Shown piece by piece: positions 7,834 to 15,377 of a stretch of DNA of 21,108 nucleotides. Numbering within the stretch: position 1 is the stretch's first letter; each line of letters begins with the position of its first letter. The stretch spans positions 1 to 21,108 of the forward strand of contig DATDRS010000061.1 of assembly GCA_035291605.1 (NCBI GenBank), in the 5' to 3' direction. The notes under the pieces were generated by a model. That model saw nothing but the letters and a program-made list of their open reading frames with translations, had not been told where the DNA came from and made no database searches. A program made the translations under genes and the position numbers. The stretch is from DATDRS01 sp035291605. Its GTDB lineage: Bacteria; Chloroflexota; Anaerolineae; Anaerolineales; UBA6663.

Positions 7834-8505
7834 ATGCAAGCCGAAGACGCCGCGAAGAAGCGGATGACCCCCACCGAATGGATGCGCCAGCGCATGAAGG
7901 GGATCCTCGATCCCGCGGCGGACTTCTTCATTCGCCTGGGGGTTCACCCGAATACGATGACGCTCATCGGCCTGAGCGGGAACATCGTCGGCGCGCTCTT
8001 TCTGGCCTTCGGGTTCATGGCCGTCGGCGGCCTCTTTATTCTGATCAGCGGCCCATTCGACGGGCTGGACGGCACGATGGCCCGGCGGCTGAACCAGCCC
8101 AGCAAGTTCGGCGCGTTTGTGGACTCGGTCACCGACCGCTGGAGCGAGATGTTCATCCTCATGGGGCTGTTGTTTTACTACCTGGGGGAGGGGAATGTTC
8201 TGGCCTGCATGCTTGTCTTCCTGGCGACGATGGGGAGCGTGATGGTGTCGTACACCAAAGCGCGCGCGGAGACGCTGGGGTTCGACTGCAACGTGGGCGT
8301 GCTGACCCGCATGGAGCGCTATCTGGTGATGGCCCCGGCGCTGATCCTCAATCTCCCGCTTGTCGCGCTGTGGATCATCGCCGTGTTGGCCAACGTCACC
8401 GCGCTTCAGCGCATTTTCCACGTCCGGGCGCAGGCGTTTCAAAGGGGATGGTTTGCAACCCTGAAGCGCCCGACCGAGTCGCCCGACCAGCCGGGCGAGA
8501 AGTGA
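7834..8505 (+). CDS. CDP-alcohol phosphatidyltransferase, likely PI(P) synthase
   Basis: This 223-residue integral membrane enzyme carries the complete family active site: D76, D79, G80, A83, R84, G93, D97 and D101 in FDGLDGTMARR and GAFVDSVTDR. Family members join CDP-diacylglycerol to a small alcohol using two metal ions. Placement directly after inositol-1-phosphate synthase points to inositol-1-phosphate or inositol as acceptor, giving phosphatidylinositol phosphate or phosphatidylinositol, as for actinobacterial enzymes. The GVLTRMERY block near 150-160 is also typical of that branch. The start is supported by AGGAG 5 nt upstream. A PgsA-type glycerophosphate acceptor is the main alternative, made less likely by context. 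Confidence 0.85.
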   Translation: MQAEDAAKKRMTPTEWMRQRMKGILDPAADFFIRLGVHPNTMTLIGLSGNIVGALFLAFGFMAVGGLFILISGPFDGLDGTMARRLNQPSKFGAFVDSVTDRWSEMFILMGLLFYYLGEGNVLACMLVFLATMGSVMVSYTKARAETLGFDCNVGVLTRMERYLVMAPALILNLPLVALWIIAVLANVTALQRIFHVRAQAFQRGWFATLKRPTESPDQPGEK

Positions 8506-8527
8506 ATCATCTTACCGGGAGCGACCT

Positions 8528-9388
8528 ATGACTTTTGAGCCTTTGGGCATCCACTTTGCATTCCAGCTGTTTGGCTTTCCCATTGATTTTATCTTGCGCT
8601 ACTATGGCCTCCTCCTCGTCACGGGCGCATTTGTCGGCGGTTATCTGGCCTCGACGGAGGCCCGGCGGCGCGGCCGGAATCCCGATCACGTATGGGATGG
8701 CATCATCTGGGCGTTGATCGGCGGCATTATTGGCGCGCGCTTGTGGCACATCTTCACCCCGCCGCCGAGCATGGTGGCGCAGGGATTGACGACCCAGTTC
8801 TATCTCACCCACCCACTGGACGCCATTAATACCTTGCAAGGCGGGTTAGGCCTGCCGGGGGCGGTGGCCGGCGGCGTGGCGGGCCTGTACCTCTTCACCC
8901 GCTTTACGAAGCTCAATTTCCTGGAGTGGCTGGACATTGCCGCGCCCGCCATCCCGCTCGGGCAGGCCATTGGCCGCTGGGGCAACTACGTGAACCAGGA
9001 GTTGTATGGCGCGCCGACGACGCTTCCCTGGGGGCTCAGCATTGACGCCGCGCACCGCGTGCCGGGTTTCACCGACCCCTCGCTCAAGTTCCATCCCGCC
9101 TTTCTCTATGAGTCCACCGGCAACCTGCTGATTTGCATAGCCCTGCTCTACCTCGCCCGGCGCTACGCCCACTGGTTGAAGGACGGCGACCTCTTCTTTA
9201 TCTATGCCATCCTGTACCCCATCCTGCGCTTCCTGCTGGAATTCATCCGCCTCGACAGCTCGGAAGTCCTGGGGCTGAACGCTAACCAGAGCGTGATGGC
9301 GATCCTGGCCGTCGTCTTCGGCGGCGTCCTGATCGCCCGGCATCGGAAGGTCCGGCGGTATGAGTTGAAGGCGCAGGCGACGGAATAA
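8528..9388 (+). CDS. lgt: Prolipoprotein diacylglyceryl transferase
   Basis: This 286-residue inner-membrane enzyme transfers diacylglycerol from phosphatidylglycerol to the lipobox cysteine of prolipoproteins. It has multiple transmembrane helices, RYYG near 24-27, and the Lgt signature as GRWGNYVNQELYG (139-151; R140, N143, N146, E148). HPAFLYE and RFLLEFIRL follow. The block that in E. coli contains essential His103 (HGGL) reads GGLGLPGAVAGG here, with Pro110 at the His position. Actinobacterial Lgt also departs from His there, so loss of activity should not be assumed. The start is set by GGGAG 6 nt upstream. It lies 22 nt after the phosphotransferase and is followed by an intrinsic terminator, so it ends the lipid operon. 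Confidence 0.93.
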   Translation: MTFEPLGIHFAFQLFGFPIDFILRYYGLLLVTGAFVGGYLASTEARRRGRNPDHVWDGIIWALIGGIIGARLWHIFTPPPSMVAQGLTTQFYLTHPLDAINTLQGGLGLPGAVAGGVAGLYLFTRFTKLNFLEWLDIAAPAIPLGQAIGRWGNYVNQELYGAPTTLPWGLSIDAAHRVPGFTDPSLKFHPAFLYESTGNLLICIALLYLARRYAHWLKDGDLFFIYAILYPILRFLLEFIRLDSSEVLGLNANQSVMAILAVVFGGVLIARHRKVRRYELKAQATE

Positions 9389-9411
9389 ACGGCTCTCACA
9401 ACTAATGAGTG

Positions 9412-9443
9412 AAGCGGGTGAGCGATGCCTCATCCGCTTTTTT
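9412..9443 (+). terminator. Intrinsic terminator after lgt
   Basis: AGCGGGTGAG / CTCATCCGCT form a 10-bp stem (one G-T pair) with loop CGATGC, followed by six T residues (9438-9443). It ends the inositol lipid/lgt operon 24 nt after the lgt stop. Confidence 0.85.
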
Positions 9444-9491
9444 ATCTGCCCGGTCACGGCTCAGGCGTCAGCGCAGTGGGACTAATGGACA

Positions 9492-9520
9492 ATGTCACTT
9501 GCGTTGGATGAGGCTATAAT
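9492..9520 (+). promoter_or_regulatory. Promoter of the ABC transporter operon
   Basis: ATGTCA (9492-9497, four of six consensus bases) and TATAAT (9515-9520) are 17 bp apart. Transcription should start near 9527, leaving a leader of about 14 nt before ATG 9541. No clear Shine-Dalgarno is present, so initiation may be near-leaderless. Confidence 0.6.
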
Positions 9521-9540
9521 TTGGACAGCGGTATCCAATC

Positions 9541-10461
9541 ATGATCGAGACACAGGGTTTATCCAAACGCTTCGACTCTTTTCTGGCCGTTGACGGCGTC
9601 ACGCTCACCGTCAAGCCCGGCGAGGTGCTGGCGCTGCTTGGCCCCAACGGGGCGGGTAAGACGACCACCGTCCGCATGCTCACCTCGATTTTGAAACCCT
9701 CCGCCGGGTGGGCGCGGGTCGCCGGTCACGATGTCGTCGAAGAACCGGCGGCGGTGCGGACCAGGGTGGGGGTGCTTACCGAGAATCCCGGGTTGTACTT
9801 CCGCATGCGTTCGGAGGAGTACCTCGATTTCTTCGGCGAGCTTTACGGCCTGTCCCCGGCGGCGCGGCGCGCCCGCGCCGTGCAACTGCTGGAACGCTTC
9901 GGCATGGCCGACGCTAGGGGTAAGCGCCTGGGCGAGTATTCCAAAGGCATGCGGCAAAAGCTCGCGCTTATCCGCGCGCTGCTCCACGACCCGCCGGTGC
10001 TGCTGCTCGACGAGCCGACCTCGGCGATGGACCCGCAATCGGCCAGGCTGGTGCGGGATGCGATTGCCGAGTTGCGCTCCGAGAACCGCGCCATCATCCT
10101 CTGCACGCACAACCTCACCGAGGCCGAGCAGTTGGCCGACCAGATCGCGATCATCCGCCGGGGGCGCATCATCACGCAGGGCAGCCCGGCAGCGCTCAAA
10201 CGCGCCTTGCTCGGCGCGCCGGTGATGGAGCTTCAGACGGCGGCGCCGCTCAACGGCCTGGTCGAAGACTTGTCGGATGCGGTCGAGATCGTGGCCGCCG
10301 GGGAGAATTGGGTGCGGTATCGCGCCCCCGATCCGGCGCAGATCAATCCCCTCATCGTGCAGCGGCTGGCCGACCAAAAGATCCCGGTGGTGACCCTGGC
10401 CGAAGTGCCGCGCAGCCTCGAGGACGTTTACTTGCAGGTTGTCGAAGCCGCCGATCAATAG
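9541..10461 (+). CDS. ABC transporter ATP-binding protein (ABC-2 type)
   Basis: This 306-residue ATPase subunit has Walker A GPNGAGKTT (34-42, K40), signature YSKGMRQK (133-140), Walker B VLLLDEPT (153-160, D157, E158) and switch H180. The usual Q-loop glutamine region reads VLTENPGLY, with no glutamine. This is common in NatA/DrrA-like ATPases, where it is replaced or shifted. A C-terminal extension of about 80 residues beyond the nucleotide-binding domain is typical of the class serving ABC-2 permeases. It starts 20 nt after a TATAAT box and is followed 81 bp later by the permease gene, which together should form an exporter. The substrate is unknown. Confidence 0.93.
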   Translation: MIETQGLSKRFDSFLAVDGVTLTVKPGEVLALLGPNGAGKTTTVRMLTSILKPSAGWARVAGHDVVEEPAAVRTRVGVLTENPGLYFRMRSEEYLDFFGELYGLSPAARRARAVQLLERFGMADARGKRLGEYSKGMRQKLALIRALLHDPPVLLLDEPTSAMDPQSARLVRDAIAELRSENRAIILCTHNLTEAEQLADQIAIIRRGRIITQGSPAALKRALLGAPVMELQTAAPLNGLVEDLSDAVEIVAAGENWVRYRAPDPAQINPLIVQRLADQKIPVVTLAEVPRSLEDVYLQVVEAADQ

Positions 10462-10542
10462 TCTTCCGCGCCGTATAGCCGTGAGCCGGCTCGAGCGCAC
10501 AACGGAATACGCCATGCGCACTCCGCCTCCTGTATCCCACCC

Positions 10543-11985
10543 ATGACTCTTTCCCAAGTCCGCCATACGTTCTCCCGCGCGCTCATTATCACCCGGCGTG
10601 AGGTCTGGGACCAGCTGCGGGACTGGCGCATCGTCATCCCGGTGATCGGGCTGACGCTGTTCTTCCCCCTGCTCATGAACTTCACCGCCAACCAGACTGT
10701 GCGCTTCGTCGAAAGGTACGGCGCGGAGATCGTCGGCGACCGGTTGATACCCTTCCTGTTGATGGTGGTCGGCTTCTTCCCCATCTCCGTTTCACTGGTG
10801 ATTGCGCTCGAAAGTTTTGTAGGCGAAAAGGAGCGGCACAGCCTCGAGCCGCTGTTGTCTTCGCCCATGACGGATCTCGAGCTGTACATCGGCAAGGCGA
10901 TTGCGGCGATGCTTCCACCTCTCTTCGCGGCGTATCTCGGCGTCACGGTCTACCTCACCGGGTTGGCGCTGACCGTCGGCTGGCAGCCCTCGCCCACGCT
11001 TCTGATCCAGATCCTGGCGCTGACCACGGTGCAGGCCATGGTGATGGTGAGCGGGGCGGTCGTCATTTCGGTGCAGACCACCTCGGTGCGCGCCGCCAAC
11101 CTGCTGGCGAGCTTCATCATCATCCCTTTCGCCTTGTTGATCCAGGGCGAGAGCATGATTATGTTCTGGGCGCAGTACCACGTGTTGTGGTGGGTGCTCG
11201 TGGGGCTGGTATTCGTCATGATCGCCCTCATCCGCATGGGCGTGCGGCTGTTCAATCGCGAGGAACTTCTCGGGCGGGACATTGACGAGATCAACATGAA
11301 AGCCGCCTGGGCCACGTTCCGCGCCGCTTACGCAGGGGCCGGGCAGGGACGGGGGCTGGTTGGCTGGTATCGGCTGGAGGTCTTCCACGCCGTGCGCCGC
11401 CTCGCCCTCCCGCTGGTCCTGATGGTCGGCGCGTTAGCGATCGCGCTCGTCATAGGGTACAATTACGCGCCGCTGTACCGGCTGCCGCTCTCGGCGGATG
11501 ACCTGCGGGACTTTACCCGGAGCTTTGGCGAACGGCTGGCGCAGCTCGGGTTTGTTTCGCCGATCGGCGCGGGCTGGATTCTGCTGACGAACCTGCGCGC
11601 GCTGGCGATAGCGACCGGGTTGGGAGCGTTCTCGCTCGGCGTGCTGGGCGTGATCCTGCTCATGCTCCCGCTGGCGCTGGTGGGCTACTTCGCCGGGCAG
11701 ATGGCTTTGATCGGGATCAGCCCGTTATTGTTCGTCGCCGCCTTCATCTTGCCGCACGGCCTGCTGGAAATCCCGGCGGCGATCCTGGAAGGGGCGGCGA
11801 TTTTGCGTCTGGGCGCGAGCATCCTCGCGCCGCCGCCGGGCAAGACGCTCGGCGAGGGCTGGCTGATGGCGTTGGCCGACTGGGCTAAGGTGTCACTGGC
11901 GCTCGTCGCGCCGCTTCTGGCGGGCGCGGCGGCGCTGGAGGTGTTCGTGACGCCCCGAGTCGTGCTGGCGATCTTCGGAGGGTAA
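10543..11985 (+). CDS. ABC-2 type transporter permease
   Basis: This 480-residue membrane protein has multiple hydrophobic segments: about 27-47, 67-90, 125-145, 160-185, 190-210, 215-235, 295-315, and several after 350. A conserved ABC-2 coupling region, SFVGEKERHSLEPLLSSPMTDLEL, spans about 90-113. That SLEPLL..P....EL block is the hallmark of NatB/ABC-2 permeases. It is longer than the common 250-400-residue members, with a central cytoplasmic stretch around 240-290. It follows the ATPase and should form the channel of the same exporter. ATG at 10543 has no visible Shine-Dalgarno. The metallo-hydrolase gene starts 13 nt after its stop, so the three genes look cotranscribed. Confidence 0.88.
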   Translation: MTLSQVRHTFSRALIITRREVWDQLRDWRIVIPVIGLTLFFPLLMNFTANQTVRFVERYGAEIVGDRLIPFLLMVVGFFPISVSLVIALESFVGEKERHSLEPLLSSPMTDLELYIGKAIAAMLPPLFAAYLGVTVYLTGLALTVGWQPSPTLLIQILALTTVQAMVMVSGAVVISVQTTSVRAANLLASFIIIPFALLIQGESMIMFWAQYHVLWWVLVGLVFVMIALIRMGVRLFNREELLGRDIDEINMKAAWATFRAAYAGAGQGRGLVGWYRLEVFHAVRRLALPLVLMVGALAIALVIGYNYAPLYRLPLSADDLRDFTRSFGERLAQLGFVSPIGAGWILLTNLRALAIATGLGAFSLGVLGVILLMLPLALVGYFAGQMALIGISPLLFVAAFILPHGLLEIPAAILEGAAILRLGASILAPPPGKTLGEGWLMALADWAKVSLALVAPLLAGAAALEVFVTPRVVLAIFGG

Positions 11986-11998
11986 CCCGAGAGAGCGA

Positions 11999-12757
11999 AT
12001 GGCGAAACTGATCGTATTAGGGTCGGCGTGCGCGATCCCCGACGAGACGCATGAGAACACCCACCTGGCCCTGTTGGGCCGGGACGGCGCTTTCATCCTG
12101 ATTGACTGCGCCGGCCAGCCCGTGATCCGCCTGCGCCGCATCGGCCTGCACTACGACCGCCTCACCGATCTCATCCTCACCCATTTTCACCCCGACCATA
12201 CTTACGGCGTGTCCATGCTCATCATGGAGATGTGGCTGCGCGGACGCCAGAACCCGCTGCGCATCCACGGCGCGCCGCACTGCCTCGAGCGCGTCGAGGC
12301 AATGATGCAGGCCTACGACTGGGACACCTGGCCCCGGCTGTTCCCGGTTTCCTTCGTCCCCGTAGACAGCCATGAGGGCGCGCCGGTCCTCGAGAACGCC
12401 GACTATCGGATCCTCAGCGCGCCGGTGAAGCACTTTGTCCCCACCATCGGCCTGCGCGTCGAGGACAGGCGCACCAGCCACGTCCTGGCATATTCCTGCG
12501 ACACCGAGCCGTGCCCGGGCGACCTGTGGCTCGCGCGCGGCGCTGATGTGCTGATGCACGAGGCGGCGGGCAAGGGCATCGGGCATACCAGCGCCGGGCA
12601 GGCTGGCGAGATCGCGCGCGAAGCCGGGGCGAAGAGGCTGGTGTTGATCCACTATTGCGTGGACGGCAAAGACATTTCCACGCTCGTGCCCGAGGCCGAA
12701 GCTGCCTTTGGCGGCCCCGTCACGCTGGCCGAAGATTTCATGGAACTGGAGTGGTAG
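11999..12757 (+). CDS. RNase Z-like metallo-beta-lactamase-fold hydrolase
   Basis: This 252-residue protein has the beta-lactamase-fold metal motif THFHPDH (H62, H64, D66, H67). Further ligands are H145, D168 in YSCDTEP, and H218 in VLIHYC, with a GHTSAGQAGEIA block (195-206) resembling ribonuclease Z and arylsulfatase-type members. It therefore should bind two zinc ions and hydrolyse a phosphodiester or ester. A true tRNA 3' processing role is uncertain because the long RNase Z exosite arm is not evident. It sits 13 nt after the ABC permease with only a weak GAGAG upstream, and a long hairpin follows. Its link to the exporter is positional only. Confidence 0.85.
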   Translation: MAKLIVLGSACAIPDETHENTHLALLGRDGAFILIDCAGQPVIRLRRIGLHYDRLTDLILTHFHPDHTYGVSMLIMEMWLRGRQNPLRIHGAPHCLERVEAMMQAYDWDTWPRLFPVSFVPVDSHEGAPVLENADYRILSAPVKHFVPTIGLRVEDRRTSHVLAYSCDTEPCPGDLWLARGADVLMHEAAGKGIGHTSAGQAGEIAREAGAKRLVLIHYCVDGKDISTLVPEAEAAFGGPVTLAEDFMELEW

Positions 12758-12778
12758 TCGCATAACGCGCTGGCGGTG

Positions 12779-12815
12779 GAGACCTCCCGAAGACGAGGCG
12801 TCGTCGGGAGGTCTC
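12779..12815 (+). terminator. Long hairpin after the hydrolase gene
   Basis: GAGACCTCCCGA pairs with TCGGGAGGTCTC (12 bp). After a single mismatch, an inner GACG/CGTC stem closes on AGG. The downstream TTATATT is only partly T-rich. It separates the ABC/hydrolase operon from the protease gene and probably terminates the former. Confidence 0.6.
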
Positions 12816-12843
12816 TTATATTCCGCTGTCGAAGGAGTTGACC

Positions 12844-13998
12844 ATGTCCCATACACGACTTTCCGCGCTGCTCTTGTGCCTGATCCTCATGGGCGGCCCG
12901 GCGACGCCGGCTTTGAGCATTGCTCCGGCTTCAAATCCGCCTGAGGAAAGGCCCGGGGTGATGATCCAGCTGCGCGCGCTCGATTACGATTTGCCCTATC
13001 ACGTGCCTGCGCCGGTTGCGGCTTTGCAGAAAGCCAAACGTCCCGGGGCCCAGACGGCGAATGTCGTCGTGAACTACAATCCCGGCTTTGCACCGGAAGC
13101 TCAGAGTGCTTTTCAGCACGCCGTGGATATCTGGGCTGGCTTGATCAGTTCTCCCGTTTCCATCACGGTTGATGCTTATTGGATGGATCTGGGATCGGGG
13201 GTTCTTGGCTCGGCCGGGCCAACCAACTTTATACGGAACTTCACGGGCGCGCCTCTCGCTTCCACCTGGTATGCTTATGCCCTGGCGAACAAACTCGCCG
13301 GAACAGATTTCAGAGCTGACCGTTATGATATTGTGGCCCGGTTTAACAGCGGCTTCCCAAACTGGTACTTCGGCGCCGATGGCCAAACCCCTCCTGGCCA
13401 CTATGACTTCGTCAGCGTCGTTCTGCACGAATTGGGGCATGGGCTAGGGTTCACGGATTCTACGGCGGTAGATAACCCAAGTAATCCCGCAACAGGCTCC
13501 TGGGGGGCTAACAGCGCACTTAATCCGCAAATTGATCCCTTTATCTATGACCGGTTTGTCGTCAATGGCTCGGATCAGCTTCTAATCAGCTTCCCGAACG
13601 ACTCAGCGGAACTGCTGGGCCAGTTCACAAGCAACAACCTCTTCTTCAGCGGCACAAACACCGTGGGCGCGAACGGCGGCGCTATGCCCAGACTGTACGC
13701 TCCGAATCCCTGGGAGCAAGGATCGAGCATTGCACATCTGGATGAGGACACGTACCCGGCCGGGAACCTGAACGCGCTCATGACGCCCTATCTGGCCAGC
13801 GCGGAGTCGGTTCACAGCCCCGGCCCGATCACGTTGTGCCTGTTCAAGGATATGGGATGGACGGTGGACGCCTCCAGCCTGGCGGCGGTGGCTCCGGCGT
13901 TGCCCGGCGATCCGCCGCTGGACGCGGTCGGCGCGTTGACGGCGACGACGGTGTACCTGCCATGGGTCACGAAAGCGCCGCCTCCACCTCCGTGCTGA
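12844..13998 (+). CDS. Secreted zinc metalloprotease (HExxHxxGF type)
   Basis: This 384-residue protein has a signal peptide (1-25, cut after PALS) and a zinc-binding HELGHGLGFTD motif (H185, E186, H189). The third metzincin-type ligand position is D195, not His, as in snapalysin-like enzymes. The order resembles unclassified Gram-negative and Chloroflexota secreted peptidases. The mature protein ends in a short VYLPWV stretch and a Pro-rich tail with C-terminal Cys. The YLP-type ending is common on Chloroflexota secreted proteins as I recall them, which is not checked here. ATG at 12844 is set by GAAGGAG with 6-nt spacing; a TTG at 12838 would directly abut it. It is a single-gene unit between two hairpins. 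Confidence 0.85.
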   Translation: MSHTRLSALLLCLILMGGPATPALSIAPASNPPEERPGVMIQLRALDYDLPYHVPAPVAALQKAKRPGAQTANVVVNYNPGFAPEAQSAFQHAVDIWAGLISSPVSITVDAYWMDLGSGVLGSAGPTNFIRNFTGAPLASTWYAYALANKLAGTDFRADRYDIVARFNSGFPNWYFGADGQTPPGHYDFVSVVLHELGHGLGFTDSTAVDNPSNPATGSWGANSALNPQIDPFIYDRFVVNGSDQLLISFPNDSAELLGQFTSNNLFFSGTNTVGANGGAMPRLYAPNPWEQGSSIAHLDEDTYPAGNLNALMTPYLASAESVHSPGPITLCLFKDMGWTVDASSLAAVAPALPGDPPLDAVGALTATTVYLPWVTKAPPPPPC

Positions 13999-14013
13999 TC
14001 GCGATAAAAAGAA

Positions 14014-14041
14014 CCGCCGTCCTGTGGGGCGGCGGCTTTTT
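14014..14041. terminator. Bidirectional terminator between converging genes
   Basis: CCGCCGTCC / GGGCGGCGG form a 9-bp stem (one G-T pair) with loop TGTG. Five T residues follow on the plus strand (14037-14041) and AAAAAG precedes it (14006-14011), so it also has a T tract on the minus strand. It ends the protease gene and the converging minus-strand operon. Confidence 0.85.
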
Positions 14042-14116
14042 GTTTGCTGGTCGGAGAGGCAGGGCCTGTCCGCCGGGCGAGGCAGCGGCAGACAGCGATC
14101 TGCCGCTGCCTCAGAA

Positions 14117-14326
14117 TCAGGCGCTTTTCTCTTCGTCCACAACCTTGCATGTCGCGTGCATAAAGTGAAAATCGCCGCGCGGCGGCACCAGGTCCATCAC
14201 CTCCAGCACTTCCACTTCCATATCGCCCACTTTAATATGGTCGCCCACTTTGGGCATTTCCCGCAGGTTGAGGATGGCCCCGCCGTGCTCCGCGCCGGGG
14301 ATGACGATACTGACTTTGTAAATCAC
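14117..14326 (-). CDS. Small conserved-looking protein of unknown function (69 aa)
   Basis: I do not recognise this 69-residue protein. It starts at GTG with GGGAGG 5 nt upstream (14337-14332), which makes it a real gene. The sequence is mainly alternating hydrophobic and charged beta-strand-like segments. It includes the rhythm VGDHIKVGDMEVEVLEVMDL, suggesting a small beta-barrel or translation-barrel-type fold. A His/Cys cluster (HFMHATCK, about 54-61) could bind metal. There is no signal or membrane segment. It is the last gene of the operon with a gamma-carbonic-anhydrase-like protein and a cyclic-nucleotide-binding protein, separated from the latter by 16 nt. Confidence 0.75.
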   Translation of the reverse strand: MIYKVSIVIPGAEHGGAILNLREMPKVGDHIKVGDMEVEVLEVMDLVPPRGDFHFMHATCKVVDEEKSA

Positions 14327-14342
14327 GTTGGCCTCCCATGTG

Positions 14343-14783
14343 CTAACGGCGCGAGAGATGGCGGTGCCGCAGCTTGAAGGACAGGTCGGCGGCCAGGTTG
14401 CGGTAGACGATCAGGCCGATGTGGTGATCGGACTGGCACAACTGGTCGAAGGCGTCGCGCTTGATGGCGTTCACCACCGCGTCGGTCACACAGCGCACCG
14501 TCGCCGAGCGCGGGCCGCGGTCCACCAGCGCCATCTCGCCCACCACCTGCCCGGTGCCCAGGTTGACGACCGTGCGCGGCGCCGTCCCGCTTTCGCCAAT
14601 CGTCACCTCCACCAGGCCGTCGCGCACGATGTACATCTCCTCGCCCTCTTCGCCCTGCGTGGTGATCAGGTCGCCCTTGCGGTATCTGACCTCCCGGCAA
14701 ATCCCGGCGACGCGCTGAAGCTCCGCATCCGTCAGCCCGTCGAAAAACTCTACGCCTTTGAGCAGCTCAATCATCTCTTCCAT
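14343..14783 (-). CDS. Stand-alone cyclic-nucleotide-binding domain protein
   Basis: This protein of about 146 residues is almost entirely one cNMP-binding (CRP-type) domain. It opens MEEMIELLKGVEFFDGLTD, and the core includes YRKGDLITTQGEEGEEMYIV, and GQVVGEMALVDRGPRSATV with the phosphate-binding-cassette E and R. There is no DNA-binding helix-turn-helix after it, so it is not a CRP transcription factor and more likely a regulatory subunit. ATG at 14783 has GAAGG 8 nt upstream. A GTG at 14798 overlaps the upstream stop as GTGA and is the alternative start, adding five residues. It lies between the carbonic-anhydrase-like gene (11 nt) and the 69-residue gene (16 nt). Confidence 0.85.
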   Translation of the reverse strand: MEEMIELLKGVEFFDGLTDAELQRVAGICREVRYRKGDLITTQGEEGEEMYIVRDGLVEVTIGESGTAPRTVVNLGTGQVVGEMALVDRGPRSATVRCVTDAVVNAIKRDAFDQLCQSDHHIGLIVYRNLAADLSFKLRHRHLSRR

Positions 14784-14794
14784 CTTAGCAACCT

Positions 14795-15325
14795 TCACTC
14801 CTTTCGCGCCTGGGCGTAAGCCGCCCGATATGCGCGGGCGTATGCGACGTAGTGCTCCGCCGTGCGCCGGATGCGCTCACGATCGGCGTCGCTCACCGGG
14901 CGGATGACTTTGCCGGGAATGCCCATCACCAGCGATCCGGGCGGGATGACCGTTCCCGGGGTGACGACTGCTCCGGCGGCCACCAGGCTCCCGCGGCCGA
15001 TGCGCGCCCCATTCAGCACCGTGGCCCGGATGCCGATGAGGGAATCGTCCTCCACACTGGCCGCGTGGACGATGGCGGCGTGCCCCAGCGAAACGCGCGC
15101 GCCGAGGAGACACGGCTCCCCCGCGTCGGCGTGCAGGATGCAGCCGTCTTGCACGTTCGTCTGCGGGCCGATCACCACGGCCTCGACGTCGCCGCGCGCC
15201 ACGACCCCGAACCACAGGCTGGCCTCGGGGCCGATGGTCACGTCGCCCACCACGACCGCGCCGGGGGCGACGAAGGCCGACGGGTGGATTTTCTCCGGGT
15301 GGGGTAGCGCGTCGGGTGAGGACAT
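14795..15325 (-). CDS. Gamma-carbonic-anhydrase-like hexapeptide protein
   Basis: This 176-residue left-handed beta-helix protein of the gamma-CA/YrdA/CaiE group has many hexapeptide turns (GAVVVGDVTIGPEASLW and further repeats). It carries three histidines at the metal positions: H65 in CILHAD, and H82 and H87 in LGHAAIVHAA. They should bind one metal between subunits of a trimer. The C-terminal helix SDADRERIRRTAEHYVAYA is typical. The acidic-loop residues of the archetypal Cam are not evident, so carbonic anhydrase activity is uncertain. It is the first gene after a promoter at 15335-15363. The Shine-Dalgarno is weak. Confidence 0.88.
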   Translation of the reverse strand: MSSPDALPHPEKIHPSAFVAPGAVVVGDVTIGPEASLWFGVVARGDVEAVVIGPQTNVQDGCILHADAGEPCLLGARVSLGHAAIVHAASVEDDSLIGIRATVLNGARIGRGSLVAAGAVVTPGTVIPPGSLVMGIPGKVIRPVSDADRERIRRTAEHYVAYARAYRAAYAQARKE

Positions 15326-15334
15326 TGCCAGCTT

Positions 15335-15363
15335 ATTCTATTACATAGCCAGACCGGGCGCAA
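15335..15363 (-). promoter_or_regulatory. Promoter of the gamma-CA operon
   Basis: On the minus strand TTGCGC (15363-15358) and TAGAAT (15340-15335) are 17 bp apart, with start of transcription expected just before ATG 15325. It separates the gamma-CA operon from the preceding oxidase gene. Confidence 0.5.
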
Positions 15364-15377
15364 TCACGCTCGACCTG

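Noticed and set aside
9389..9540. Riboswitch before the ABC transporter
   Set aside because: The promoter lies only about 20 nt from the start codon, so there is no room for an aptamer.
9559..10566. 335-codon minus-strand frame opposite the ABC ATPase
   Set aside because: The plus strand has complete Walker and signature motifs; the minus reading is low-complexity shadow.
14323..14700. 125-codon minus-strand frame overlapping the cNMP gene
   Set aside because: It is an alternative frame of the cNMP-binding gene, rich in Gly/Arg/His, without its own ribosome binding site.
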